Below the pieces are notes generated by a model, which searched no databases, was not told the origin of the DNA, and was given only the letters and a program-made list of their open reading frames with translations. Positions 35,325 to 46,800 of a stretch of 64,000 bases of DNA are shown here, piece after piece; the first letter of the stretch is position 1, and each line of letters starts with the position of its first letter. A program made the position numbers and the translations under genes. The stretch comes from Hyaloscypha bicolor E (taxonomy: Eukaryota > Ascomycota > Leotiomycetes > Helotiales > Hyaloscyphaceae): positions 558,001 through 622,000 of the forward strand of contig NW_020194518.1 in assembly GCF_002865645.1 (NCBI RefSeq), written 5' to 3'.

Positions 35325-38019
35325 ATGAACGGCTCTCCATGCTCAATCAGGAGTAAGCTCACAAAAGCGTCCCCTAAGTGTACAATGACTCAATATTTCA
35401 GGAAGGCCACCGCCAAGAAACAAGCCTAGCAACAATGAGCTCGATATCAAGACTTTCTCCTTCACCCCAGTCGACGAAGCGATCTGCCAACTAAATTCCC
35501 ATCGTTATGGGCTCACAGCAGAGGTCTCGGCTTCACGATTAGTGGAATATGGCGAAAATATCCTGTCCACCAAGAAACCTCCGACCCGGCTAATGATCGC
35601 AGTTAGGTCTTTTTGTGCCTGGTTCAACATCTTGTTGCTCATTGTTGCAATTATGTCTGCGATCAGTCAACCTCCCGACTGGAGCTCGTTCACGATTGTC
35701 ATGATCACAATAGTGCTTGCATCGTGCATACAATTCTTCCAGGACTGTGCTGGAACTGCTGCTGCAATAAAGCTCCAAGCTGCTATCCTAACAACTGTCT
35801 GTGTCAGGAGATTTGAGTCTGCTGAGAGCCACAATAATGTAATGATTGATCAGAAGCATTTGGTGCCAGGGGATATCTTATGTGTTGACCCAGGGGATAC
35901 AATTCCAGCAGATTGCATTGTTATCGAGGCAGATGATCTCTCAATCAGTCAGTCTAGGTAAGAAACCGTGCCTCGCCCATAAAATCGACTCTGACTGATT
36001 CATTAGTCTTACGGGCGAGAGCGAACCTCAGCGGAAAACTTCTTCTTACCAAATGGGGGAGTATGGCACTGAAGCACTCGAACTAGAAAATGTTCTATAT
36101 ATGGGAACAAATGTGATTTCAGGGCACGGGGTTGCTCTGGTTGTCAAGACAGGGGATGGTACGAAACCCTGTAGTTCTTAAGGTTACCTAAATTCTTACT
36201 CTGTACAGATACCTATATTGCTAGAATCATGAAGCAGCTGAACCAGAGGCAACTTTTGACGGTGTTTCAACGAGGAATTCGACTTGTGACATGGATGATG
36301 CTTGGATTTATGGTCATCATGGTGCTTGTTGTAAGTTTTCGCTTAATTGCCATGAAGCAAAGTGCGTAGCTTATCGTGAGTACAGGTCATCCCCATAAAA
36401 GGGCTAAGCACCGGTAAATGGCTTGTTTCATTGATGTTCGCCTCAAGCATTGCAGCTGGGCTCGTGCCTGAGATGTTGCCCGTGATTGTCAATGCCAATC
36501 AAGCAAGAGGAGCATATGCGTTATTTAAGCGAGGAGCAATAGTTCAACGTCCGGATTCAGTCCAAAGCCTAGGTGCTTTGAGCATTTTATGCAGTGATAA
36601 GGTTAAAAAAAGGGGCGGTTATCATCATACAATGCTTACTGGTTACAGACTGGAACCTTAACTAACGATGAAGTCACCCTGAGCCATTGCATTGATCCGC
36701 TGGGCAACGACAGCTCGTCGGTTTTGCTTTTAGCACAGACCAATGCTATGAGTCAAAGTGGCAAGAAGAACGCAATCGATGCCGCAACCCTGACGCACGC
36801 TGCCGAGACCGAAAAGATGGAAGGATTAGGGACCAAGATTGCCGAGATCCCTTTCACATTTGAAGCACGGAAAGCGAGTTGCGTCACACGAACAAATTCT
36901 GGCAGAATGATTCTGACCTGCAAAGGAGCTTTCGAAGAAGTGTTGTCAGTTTGCTCCTCTATTCGAATAGCGGGAGACGTTCTCCAAATTAATGAGAAAC
37001 GCCTCGATCTCGTGAGAAGAGTTCGGAGATTCAACGCAGATGGCTACCGAGTGATTCTCGTGGCGACAAGAGATATTTCTAAGTGTTATCGAGATGACGG
37101 TGCTTTCAATTTCCAAGGTCTCGACACCGATTTGACAGTCGAAGGGCTTCTGACTTTTCTGGATCCGCTTAAGGATGATGCAAAATCTTCGGTGGCTCGA
37201 TTGCAAGAACTTGGAGTTGATACTCGAATTCTTACTGTACGTGTTAGGAAAGAATCCTTTCTTGTTTCTGGCCGTCTCCCACTTTCCCCCAATACAATTG
37301 TACCAGTGGCCGCGAAACAACATCTACTGAGCAATTGCTGACTCGTCCATTGCTTAGGGCGATAATCTGGGTGTTGCTTTGAAAATCTGCCGTGATCTTA
37401 ATCTTGTCCAGCAAACGGATGAGGTCTCCGAAGCCATTACAGGCGCCGAGTTGGCAAAACTGGAAGACACGGACGATTTTCACAAAACGATCAAACACTG
37501 CAAAGTTTTTGCCAAACTGACACCTATCCAGAAAGGGCAGGTCATTGATAGCTTGAAGCTTCAAGGAGAAGTTGTGGGGATGCTCGGAGATGGCATTAAC
37601 GATGCTATTGCCCTAAGAAAGGCGGATGCTGGCATATCTGTTCACACAGCCACCAACGTTGCCGAAGATTCTGCCGACATTCTGCTGATGGACAAGAACC
37701 TTTCCATAATCATCTATTGCGTTGTTATAGGACGTACCACTCAAGGCAATACGTGAGTCTTTCGTGCTTGGTGCTATAGTGGGTTACTAACAGCCCATAG
37801 GATCAAATATCTGAAGATGGCGCTCGCATCTAGTTTTGGCAATACCGTCAGCATTTTGGCTTCTACTGCATGGCTCCCATTTAGTGCAATGAGTGCAACC
37901 CAGCTGCTGGTCCAAAACCTTTTGTTCGACACATCGCTGTCCACTCTTCCTTGGGACACGGTAGATGAAGAATACCTCGCTGTGCCTCAACCATGGCGGA
38001 TTTGGGATATACTCAGATA

Positions 38020-38795
38020 CGAAGATCATGGCATAAAGTATCGGGAATACAGGGCATTATTTTATGAAGGCCACTAAATGCCCTGTAAGGTCTTACTTTA
38101 ATCTCCCTGTAGCTAGTCCTAGTTCCCTGTAAGCCCTGTAAGGGTCCCCTGAAATGTGGCTTACCTCGCTAAACCTCCGATTTCGATTATTTTTTGATCA
38201 GTTCGATTCTATCTTATAAAAATAACTATCTAATATATAATCACTTTCTCTTGGCCCTTGTTCCTACCTTCTTTATACTTATTCCCCCCTTATCTCCTTT
38301 ACATAATCAGGAATTGCTGCAATCCACTCTTGAATCTTGCTCTGGGGAAGGTCTTCCCAGCATTTCTCCCACCTCACTCTCAGCTTCTTTCTATTACTAG
38401 TAGGTCCCCGCTTGGTAGTCTCCTTTTTCATCCAAAACCAGGCTTTCTCAATTGCATTGAGATCAGGTGAGTTTCCTGGCCAAAGTATCTTTATAATCTT
38501 CATTAGAATTCAGAACAAAGTGTGTATAGAGAGGTGTGCATTAGGGTTAATTATCCCCCCTTTACTCGCTACTAATTAGTGGACTCGCCTATATTTATGG
38601 GCGTTTGGGGGCGTTCAGTACCTGTCAAGCTGCATAAGCCCATATTAAGCCTTCAGGGCACTTTTAGTAAGCTTATAGGGGCTTACAGGGAACTAGGACT
38701 AGCTACAGGGAGATTAAAGTAAGACCTTACAGGGCATTTAGTGGCCTTCATAAAATAATGCCCTGTATTCCCGATACTTTATGCCGTGATCTTCG
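38020..38795 (-). mobile_element. 776-bp Tc1/mariner element with 117-bp inverted repeats
   Basis: Ends CGAAGATCATGGCATAAAG and, inverted, CGAAGATCACGGCATAAAG. The arms 38020-38136 and 38679-38795 are identical except at one C/T site. TA flanks both ends (38018-38019 and 38796-38797). Excision with one TA restores the ATPase frame at LRY|IVLIG. It is too short to encode a whole transposase. Confidence 0.92.
38279..38503 (-). pseudogene. C-terminal remnant of a Tc1-type DDE transposase
   Basis: 74 residues beginning MKIIKILWPGNSPDLNAIEK. The WPxNSPDLNxIE signature contains the last acidic residue of the DDE/DDD triad of Tc1/mariner transposases. The helix-turn-helix and the first two catalytic Asp are missing, so the copy is non-autonomous. 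Confidence 0.85.
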
Positions 38796-39206
38796 TACAT
38801 CGTCCTCATTGGTCCCGTAACAAGTACAATTGATTTCGCTACATTCTTTCTAAACTGGTTCTACTATGGCCTTCGGTCTGGGACGGACATTGGGGCTATC
38901 AAGGCTTTCCAATCCAACTGGTTTCTGCAGGGGATTTTGAGCCAAACCCTCATGGTCCACATCCTTCGCACCGGCAAACTCCCATTCGTTCGCAGCCATT
39001 CCGCCAGATCGGTCTATATCAGCACATTCCTGGTCTCTGCTGTGGGAATCTTGATAGTCTATATCCCCCCTATTGCGAACACTTTGCAGATGGTCGGACC
39101 CAAGGGAATGTTCGACTTAATTCTCCTTGGTTTGTTAGTTTCGTTTTCGGTGATCCTTGAATTGTGTAAGATGCTTTACATCGAACTGTTCAAGAGGTGG
39201 CTATAG

Positions 39207-39700
39207 AGGCGTTTCCAAACAGAGCGGTAAGGTGGTAACAATGAGGTTTGGCTTCAAATGTTTTGTTCAAAAAGATATGCTAGTAAATATTTCCTTTCGA
39301 GTCTTATAGGTCCAGAATAAATAGATTAATCCTCCCTAATGCAGCGCCTTGCATATATTGTTTTCATCTCGCGACGTGTTAATTGGACAACGGGTTCGCC
39401 GAACTGCTCACCGAGTAGCAAATCGGCACCACTGCATGCAGACCTGTTCAGCCCTACGATTTGAGAACAAGATCGGGACGGCACATCTCCACAACCTCGC
39501 TCGCACATCCTCATCACAAGGTTATCTTCTTTAGATCAATATCACAACCTGCAAACATCACATCTGAATGACTTAAAGGTTACGAGGTTAGCAGTCGATT
39601 AAAATGACCATATTTGAGAACGAACTGTTAACAAAGCTACAAGGAATACATCTGCAGCATCCCGCTTCAATAGATTGCCTCCACGACGACGACGACAATC
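39207..39700. other. intergenic
   Basis: 494 bp between the ATPase end and the small gene at 39701. No gene was seen. The last 100 bp are presumably the leader of that gene. Confidence 0.5.
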
Positions 39701-40180
39701 ATGAATGATGCAAACCCGCCCCCATGGGACAGACAAGATCCCGCCCGGGGAGCGCAACGAGGGGCGCCACTGTCCATTACGACCTCAAGACCCCAAATCG
39801 ATGGGAGTCGTGCTGGCCAATACCAGGCAGACCAGAATTTTGCACAGCCACGCTCCTCGGGCCCTTACCGAACAACTAGTGACCCGTTTCCACCACCATC
39901 CCCTGCACAACGAGGCGCCGCTACGAGAGCCTCGTCAGGGGATGTGCCAAAGTCGGCTGGCTATACTGATAGCAGTTTGCGGTTTCTGAAGGGTGGTAAG
40001 GGTGATAAGGGTGATAAGAGTCCGTCGTCGAGTAGGAGTGACAAAGGGGACAAGGCAAGAAGGAGGCACTCTTCTAATAACTATACGGAGTGTGGGAGAC
40101 ATGGGGATGATTGGTTGTTTGGAGGGTTCTCTGTCTCCGACTCGGTGAAGAAGTTGTGGGAAAGGGACAAGAAGTCTTGA
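39701..40180 (+). CDS. small hydrophilic protein, function unknown
   Basis: Single exon of 159 residues from ATG 39701. The N-terminal two thirds are disordered (Pro, Arg, Ser, Gly rich), followed by a Lys/Gly/Asp run (GGKGDKGDKSPSSSRSDKGD). The C-terminus GRHGDDWLFGGFSVSDSVKK ends LWERDKKS and has the look of a constrained motif. I recall similar C-termini in small uncharacterised filamentous-ascomycete proteins, but no function is assigned. No signal peptide or membrane segment was seen. Confidence 0.65.
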   Translation: MNDANPPPWDRQDPARGAQRGAPLSITTSRPQIDGSRAGQYQADQNFAQPRSSGPYRTTSDPFPPPSPAQRGAATRASSGDVPKSAGYTDSSLRFLKGGKGDKGDKSPSSSRSDKGDKARRRHSSNNYTECGRHGDDWLFGGFSVSDSVKKLWERDKKS

Positions 40181-40990
40181 AAAGGTGAACATGGTATCGG
40201 GGAAGGGTCGTGGTCATAAGTGGTATTTTGGTGCGAATTTTCTCTGACAAATTGTGGTAATCTCATTCTGCAGGGAGCGGGAAAGTTCTTGATAGAGAGA
40301 AAGTGGTACAAATTGCATAAGTTATCTCAGGTGTGAAGGATGTTGAAGGTCGAGTTTGTTTTATATCACGAATCAGATTGTCCCTGGTGGAGATCGGTAC
40401 ATAATAATTCACGGCAGAAAGAAGATCACAATAATCAAGTTACTCGAGTTACTCATTCAACCATCAACCACATCATGGAAGTGAGGGTTGAGAAGCTTTT
40501 GGACCATGAACCAGCCAATCAGCCGACAAGACATTGCTTCAATACGTTGTCAAGGCCGTCACTTCCTAAGCAAGTCTATTCCACCGAGGATCATCTAATC
40601 AAGAAAGACGCATATGCTGTAAGATTTCCTGGCAAGGGGGAGAGGGGGGTTGCTGTGCCAAGACATCGGTTGCACAAGTGGCTCCCCTTTCCTTCATTTT
40701 TCGCAGCCTAGGAAATTAGATTGGGCAGTCAGGACCCACAACGCAGACTTCGAAGCTCACCAGGTGGTATTATTCTTGCTTTTCAAGTTTTGATAAACAG
40801 CAAGATGACCCAGGCACAACGGGAACAACACAAATGCACCAGATTGAGACCTTACTCTCTGAACCCTCGAATGCATACTTATTGAGCTTAGAAACTTTCG
40901 CTAACTTGAACATCTGTGTGCAGTAGCTTTGCACCAATATTTCCAAAGATAAATATAGAGGCAAGACAACCTATCTCCGCTGGAGTTGTC
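40181..40990. other. intergenic between the small gene and the DHA2 transporter
   Basis: About 810 bp between convergent genes. A 123-codon frame at 40340-40711 has no family resemblance and is probably chance. Nothing else was seen. Confidence 0.45.
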
Positions 40991-42675
40991 TCACTTCTTT
41001 AGTTCCACTTGAGCCTGCATTTCCACATCACTTTCCACGGCTTCTCCAGTCTCGCTCCCGCTCATATCTGGAGATGGTGGCTTCTCCTCAGGTCGTGTCA
41101 AACCCTTGTCCTTAATTAAAAAGCTCAACGCCAAACAGGACCCCATGAGTGGTACCCACATATAGAAGACACCTTTCGAAGCGCTCATGTATGCATCCAA
41201 TACCTCACTCTGCTGAACTGTAGATAAGGTTGGTAAATCTGGTACTCGTAGAATTGATGCGAGGATGGAGCTTTGGATGCCTGCAGGCAGCGGTACCGAC
41301 AACGAGTCCAGTGATTTGCTCAAGACATTTGAGAAGACAGCTGATGACAAGGCTAGCCCTAGGGAGCCACCCAAGGCCCTGAGAAAATTCCGAGCACTGA
41401 TGACCACAGCTCGATCGCGCTTCAAGGAATGTGCCTGGGCAGCTACAAGAGTAGGCTGGAACACAAAGCCAACCCCAGCGCCCTCAATGGTCAGGAAGAC
41501 AACAATTTTCCACTTCGGCGTGCTCCTATCAAACAGTAGGACCAGACCACAACCAAGGGTCCATAAGACATATCCACTCCAGATGATCTCGCCATACCTC
41601 TTCGTTCGTGAAACGTATTGACCAGAGAGAATGGAGAAGACCGACTGCCCGGCAACGAAAGGAATCGTCAATACTGCCGAGAGCAGTGGCGAGAATTGCC
41701 TGGCATTCTCGTAGTAAATAGGCAGGTAGTAGAGATGTGAGTAATAAACGATGCCGAAGAGTAGGTTTTGTACTAGTATTGCGCAGACCGCTGGGATTTT
41801 GAATAGATGCAATGGCAACATAGGCATCACTGCAATTTTCCACTCCACGATGACAAAGAGGACCATGCAAATTCCGCCCAGTGTGAGCATGGAGATGACC
41901 ATCGGGCTATCCCATTCGAAGTAGGTACCTCCACCAGAAATTGGAATGAGAAGGAGCATGACAGCCGAAGAGCTCAGAACCACTCCATAATAGTCGATAA
42001 CCTTGAGCTTGGTTTTCATGTCTCCATGGACCTTACTCGGAGGAAGAGTGAATGCGACCAAGACTCCAGCAAGGACCGCTAGAGGGCAGATACACCAGAA
42101 GAGAGCACGCCATGTTGCTGTCTGGATAAACGCAGCAGCCAAAAATGGTCCAATTGTGTTCCCAAGGCCGACACAGCTACCCAGAATACCCTGATATCTG
42201 AAAATGGTGAGCATGTTCCGAAACGTCAGACTTCTCGTACGTACTTTCCACGATTTTCAAGTGTTACTATGTCCGATACAATCATCATCGCGAGGGCTGT
42301 AATCCCTCCATTTCCAACACCTGATATGCCTCTGAAGACATACAGTTGAGGTCCCGTTTTTGCAAATGAGCATAATAAATCGCCAAGAGCCAGTAATCCA
42401 ACGGATGAGAGAAACACAACCTTTCGGCCTAGTATGTCGGACAGACGTCCATACAAAACTTGGAAGACTGTATTTGCGATCAAGCTCGATGTTCCCGCCC
42501 ATGAAATAGTTGTTGCCGCATGCAAATCTGCTCCGATAGTGGGTAAGGCTATCCCAATTGAATTTTGATCAATGAATGATACAAGTAGACCAAAAGAAAG
42601 ACTACAGAAGACAACTATAAGCTGCGCCTTCGGGAGGATGTTGGTATCGATCCGAACCAAATCATTGCCCGACAT
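40991..42675 (-). CDS. MFS drug exporter, DHA2 (14-TM) type
   Basis: Two exons, 42675-42245 and 42197-40991, with a 47-nt intron (GTACGT...CAG), give 545 residues. The first ATG is at 42675 (MSGNDLVRIDTNILPKAQ); an upstream in-frame TTG was not used. Motif A appears as YGRLSDILGRKVVF in the loop after TM2. Motif C of drug/H+ antiporters appears as GLGNTIGPFLAAAF in TM5. At least 12 hydrophobic helices are visible, and the length fits the 14-TM DHA2 family of plasma-membrane or vacuolar proton antiporters. The C-terminal tail is acidic and cytosolic. The substrate cannot be predicted. No biosynthetic cluster adjoins it. Confidence 0.9.
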
Positions 42676-43408
42676 TTCAAGTGCATTGTTCAAAATAGAA
42701 TGTGTTCAGTACAGTACACATAAGCTGGGATTGAGAATACTAAAGTCTGGAAGCATTTCACTTCTTCTCATTTCCAGCACAAGTCCGAAGGAAAAGGAAG
42801 AAAAGTCTTCTATGCCGAGAGAAAACTTTAACAGGGAAGAGAACGGCTAAGTCGGCCCATCATAGATCGCTGGCTCTTGGATCCACAATTTTGACAGCAA
42901 CTGACAGCGAATCTGCTTGATAAGACTCCTTCATAGCATCCCAACCGCGTCCACTGGAACACAACGCTTTCACGAAAGCGGCCCACTGCTATCGCAGTTC
43001 CGTACCATGATTTCATCGTTCCGTGGCGTCATGATGCCTTTCATCGGAGCGCCGCCGCGGTCATTTTTTCTGATCTCCGACCAAGATTCACCTCAAGAGT
43101 GGGGGTCTGGGAAAGGAGGCGAACTTGTGGTGCTGGATGATACCTGTGAGAAATTAAAATTATGAGAGGGTGGAGATCGAAATTCCATGTGTTGTGGAAC
43201 AGGAGCGAAACTTGATGAGAGAAGATGAAGAGTGGCGGCCGAGAAAGCGACTTCTCCAAGTGCACGCAGAAAGGGGTTGGGATGACTCAGCCCTCTACTC
43301 CCGAGAGAGGTTCAAAATTGAAGGCTCTCTAAGCAAATGCTGAGAAGGTGTATTTGCCGTCACGATGCATTTTATTGTAAGGAGAGCCTTTGATGTTTTC
43401 TGTATCGA
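42676..43408. other. promoter region of the DHA2 transporter and 3' flank of MAK5
   Basis: 733 bp without a gene. Short open frames have no family resemblance. Confidence 0.45.
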
Positions 43409-45701
43409 CTATGTGTCGTCCATACCAATGCCGTCAACCTTCCCAAGAAAATCTCCCTTGGCTCCTTTCAACAGCTCATTAATATCAACCGTACCAGCTG
43501 TCAAGTATCTTTCACTCACTCCTACATTGACACGTTGCGCCAACAAACTCTTCAGCTCGCCACGCAATGCACCCAACTCTCCCTTGGTCAGCGCTCTTGC
43601 CTCTTTCTCCTTCAATTTCCTCCCCGTTCCCCTTCCTTTCCTTCCTCCACCTAAAGCCTCAAACTCCTCGCTGTCATAATCAACACCAAGCTCCTCAGCT
43701 GCGTTCTTCACCCAATCATCATCATGTCCCTTTTTCTCCTTCGCCAAAGTACTGTCCGCAATCTTCTTTGCTAACGTTACCCTCGGCTTTAATCGTGCGA
43801 CAACTTTGCGGTCCATATCCAATGATCTCATGTAATACTTAGATTTGTTGCCTCCTCCAGCAATAGCGTTCTGTGCATGAACCTTGGCAACAAGTCTGCG
43901 CATTCCAACAACCTCTTCGGGAGCACATATTAAAATGCTGGTACCAGAAGCCTCTGCTCGAGCTGTTCGTCCTGATCGATGCACATACATATCTGCCGCT
44001 CGAGGCAGATGGTAGTGTATCACCAAATGTACACCTCCAATGTCGAGACCTCGGGCGGCAACATCGGTAGCAACAAGGATCGATCCAGTCGCCTTTGGCG
44101 ATGAGAAACGCTCAATGGACCGCATTCGAGCCTTTTGAGCCATCTGGGAATGCAGCGCATGTGCTGGAAGGTTGAGGTTCTGAAGCATAGGAGTGAGACG
44201 CCGGACAGAATGAATCGAATTTGTGAAGATTAAGGTCCGTTGATTCGGATGATAAAGAAGGAGAGCATATAAGTACAGATCCTAGAAAGCTATCAGCAAG
44301 AGCAGGGTCATCAAAGAAGTTAGTCGTACCTTTTCAGTCCCTGCACATTCAACCATGCCTTCTTTCAATTTCTCTGCCATTTGTGATATTGGATTGACAT
44401 CAACGAATTTTGGATTGTCCTCACGGAAGTTGAGCTTCTTGAGGAGATACTCCATAGATTCGCTTTCGTCTATTAGACCCTGCTTCCCCTTTCCCACCAA
44501 CTTCTGCTGCAACCCTTTGTGGAAAGTGGCCGAGAATACCAAAGTTTGTCGAGAGGAAAGCTTTTCTACCTCGTCTTCATCGGGGTCCTCTTGTCGGTCC
44601 AGGGCACCCAAAATCTCCTCGGCTTCTTTGAAATGCCCTTCAGTCAAAAGTCTATCTGCCTCATCGATGACCAAAAATTTAATTTCCCTCAAGGAAGCTG
44701 TCAACTCTCTGCTCCCACTCATGACCTCCCAAAGACGTCCCGGTGTGCCAATAACAATATCCGCTTTTGCAAGTTGACGCTGCTGCTTTTGGACTGACAA
44801 TCCACCAGTGACAGCTGCTACATAAGGAGCATTGGAAAGCCCTTTGCATAGAGCCGTGATATGCCCTGTCAATTGGTGAGCTAATTCCCTAGTAGGCGAC
44901 AAAATTAATGCCGTGGGAGGCCGCGAATCTTCCTCCTCATCTTCAGCTAACTCCCCGTAAGCCTCAATCCAGCTCTCAAGTATAGGAATTCCGAATGCTA
45001 GTGTTTTCCCAGATCCTGTGGAAGCTTTCCCTACAACATCATGTCCTGCCAGGATTTCCGGAATGGCAGCAGATTGTATAGGCGTTGGTTTCACAAAGCC
45101 CATCTTCGACAACGCAGAAAGTGTATCGGGAGAGAGGTCCAAATCTTCCCATGCGGAGACGTCGGTTCCCTCCTCGGCAGCATCTTCTTCGAGAGCTTTG
45201 AATACATTGGTTTCAAGGTCGAGAGGCTTGGATTTTTCTTCTTTCGTCTCTTGCTTCTTGGCTTTCTCTTTCTTGGTCTTCTTCTCCTTCACCGGTTTCG
45301 CTAGATCCGGGATGTCTGGCTGAGCTTCTGCCGCTTTTGGTGCCAAATCACCATCACCGAAACCCTTGAATTCATCCTCATCATCGGCCATTTGCGTCAC
45401 TGCTGTCACCTAAAGAGGGTAAGTCCTTGATCTCTTGCCAGTCAACGGTACGTACAAATTTGACAGTATCTCCTTCCCGAATTACTTCAACGCCCTCTAC
45501 CTCTTCGAGACCAAAAAATCCTTCGGCATCCTCAAACATATCAGGCATTTCGACCTCGTTCCATGGCAGCGCATCCAATGCTACTGCTCTTTTCCCAACC
45601 TTTGCAGTGCCATTCTTGACAGGCTCGATTTTCTGGCGTTTTTTGGACCGCTGACTTGCTTTTGACACGGGCCTAGCCCGCTTCTTCTGTTCTGGAGCCA
45701 T
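43409..45701 (-). CDS. MAK5: DEAD-box ATP-dependent RNA helicase Mak5
   Basis: Three exons (45701-45456, 45409-44330, 44281-43409) with 46- and 48-nt introns encode 732 residues. The lysine-rich N-terminus (MAPEQKKRARPVSKASQRSK) and ALPWNEVEMPD are typical of Mak5/DDX24. Helicase motifs in order: GFVKPTPIQ (Q motif), ASTGSGKT (I), SPTREL (Ia), TPGR (Ib), VIDEADRLL (II), FSATF (III), LIFTNSIHSVRRL (IV), VATDVAARGLDIGG (V) and HRSGRTAR (VI). The insertion between motifs I and Ia (ELAEDEEEDSRPP) is also typical of this subfamily. Mak5 acts in the nucleolus in 60S ribosomal subunit assembly. Nothing looks damaged. Confidence 0.94.
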
Positions 45702-46130
45702 GGGGAATCTGCGAACAAGGTATCTCGAGTGATGGCTGAGGTATATGGCCTGGCGTTTATTAGAACATCATCTGTGAAGTCCCGCGAGAATTTCTTTGCA
45801 GGGGTCAGCCCCATATTTTTAGCGTTCCCGCCCCCTGTTTAGCGTTCTGAGAACCTTAGGCCTTCGCTCTCTCAACCTTCACTCAGGCCAGTCCTGAACT
45901 TGGTTTTAAAAGACCTTTTCTAGATTTCAAATTGCGTGGTCTAAGCAAGGCTAAGTACTTTGAAAGCTTTTATTGAACTCTACTTATCTCAGGGGTCTCC
46001 CAATCAATATCTTCTGCAATGTGAGCATTTTCTTAACCTCAGCCTGCTCTCCACTTCAATCCTTCTAAGTCTCCTTAACTATTCTCGAGGTATTCGACTC
46101 TTCACGTCTCCTTTTGACCTCATCTAGTCT
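45702..46130. other. promoter region of MAK5
   Basis: 429 bp upstream of MAK5 and downstream of the small minus-strand frame at 46131. Nothing identifiable. Confidence 0.45.
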
Positions 46131-46289
46131 TTACCAGTCAAGCAGATTCCGAACATTTTGGGCTGCCTCGTCACGCTGGCGCTCAAGTTCGCTTATTCTC
46201 CTTCTTTGAATGTACATCCACAAAGCTATTGCAAGGCTTCCTGGTAGAACGTATGTGAAATAAGTACTGCTACTACGAAATTTAGACAT
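46131..46289 (-). CDS. possible 52-residue single-pass membrane peptide
   Basis: ATG at 46289 to TAA at 46131. The product reads MSKFRSSSTYFTYVLPGSLA at the N-terminus, a hydrophobic helix (about 10-27, to WMYIQ), then RRR and an amphipathic charged helix (ISELERQRDEAAQNVRNLL) ending DW. A membrane helix followed by a positive cluster and a coiled-coil-like tail is unlikely to arise by chance in an intergenic spacer. It is too short for most gene predictors. Similar designs occur among small mitochondrial inner-membrane assembly or respiratory-complex proteins, but no family is assigned. Confidence 0.4.
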   Translation of the reverse strand: MSKFRSSSTYFTYVLPGSLAIALWMYIQRRRISELERQRDEAAQNVRNLLDW

Positions 46290-46800
46290 TGAATTGCACC
46301 CTAGGTGGTGGAACTCATGATGGATTGACTTCGCTGTCCTTTGGAGTTCTGCTGGGACTGTGTTTTTATAAATGTTGGAATATGATAATTAGAATTTTAT
46401 GGTTTTGTTTGGGTTGATGAGGCGAAGAACGTAAGTTTTGAGTAAAAATAGTAGGGGTTTTGGACTGGGCTGGAGATTATCCAGGTATTTGGTTAGTTTG
46501 GTTGACGTTGTGGAAACGCAGCAAAGGTAAACTTATAAACCGCATGTTAAAACTCTGGGTTAAACGAATCCGGCTTGGGTTTATAAGAGCTTCAATATAA
46601 TCTTCCTAATGAGGTCTTTCCGTAAAATTCTTCCAAAGCTACCGGTACTCCTGTGCCTTGTCGGCTGACTAATTCAGAACGACCCCTGTCTGCCAGCCCC
46701 GCGCTAGTGAAAAAGCCTTCTCAGCCTCGTTCCAGCGAACTCTCTTCTCCCACAATAGTACAGCAATGATAGCCAGGAGGTAACAGCAATTGTTCTCGCA
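46290..46800. other. promoter region of TRM7
   Basis: 511 bp between the small minus-strand frame and TRM7. No gene was seen. Confidence 0.45.

Larger units (their letters stand above)
35325..39206 (+). pseudogene. P3B-type magnesium-transporting P-type ATPase, split by a transposon
   Basis: Nine coding segments (35325-35352, 35402-35957, 36007-36158, 36209-36330, 36386-36601, 36649-37236, 37358-37752, 37801-38019, 38798-39206) sum to 895 codons when the Tc1 insertion at 38020-38797 is skipped. That is the usual MgtA length. Landmarks: LTGESEP (actuator loop), GLVPEMLPVIVNANQARGAY (M4, typical of MgtA), SDKTGTLTND (phosphorylated Asp; the intron falls inside this motif after DK), LTGDN and GDGINDAIALRKADAG (hinge). 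The family imports Mg2+ across the plasma membrane. The insertion separates the last transmembrane helices (DFATFFLNWFYYGL onward) and reads into a stop 20 codons after entry, so the allele should be inactive or truncated. Confidence 0.92.

Noticed and set aside
35042..35362. 106-codon minus-strand frame
   Set aside because: Overlaps the first ATPase exon in antisense and resembles no family.
42676..42693. Longer start for the DHA2 transporter
   Set aside because: The upstream in-frame codon is TTG; the first ATG is at 42675.
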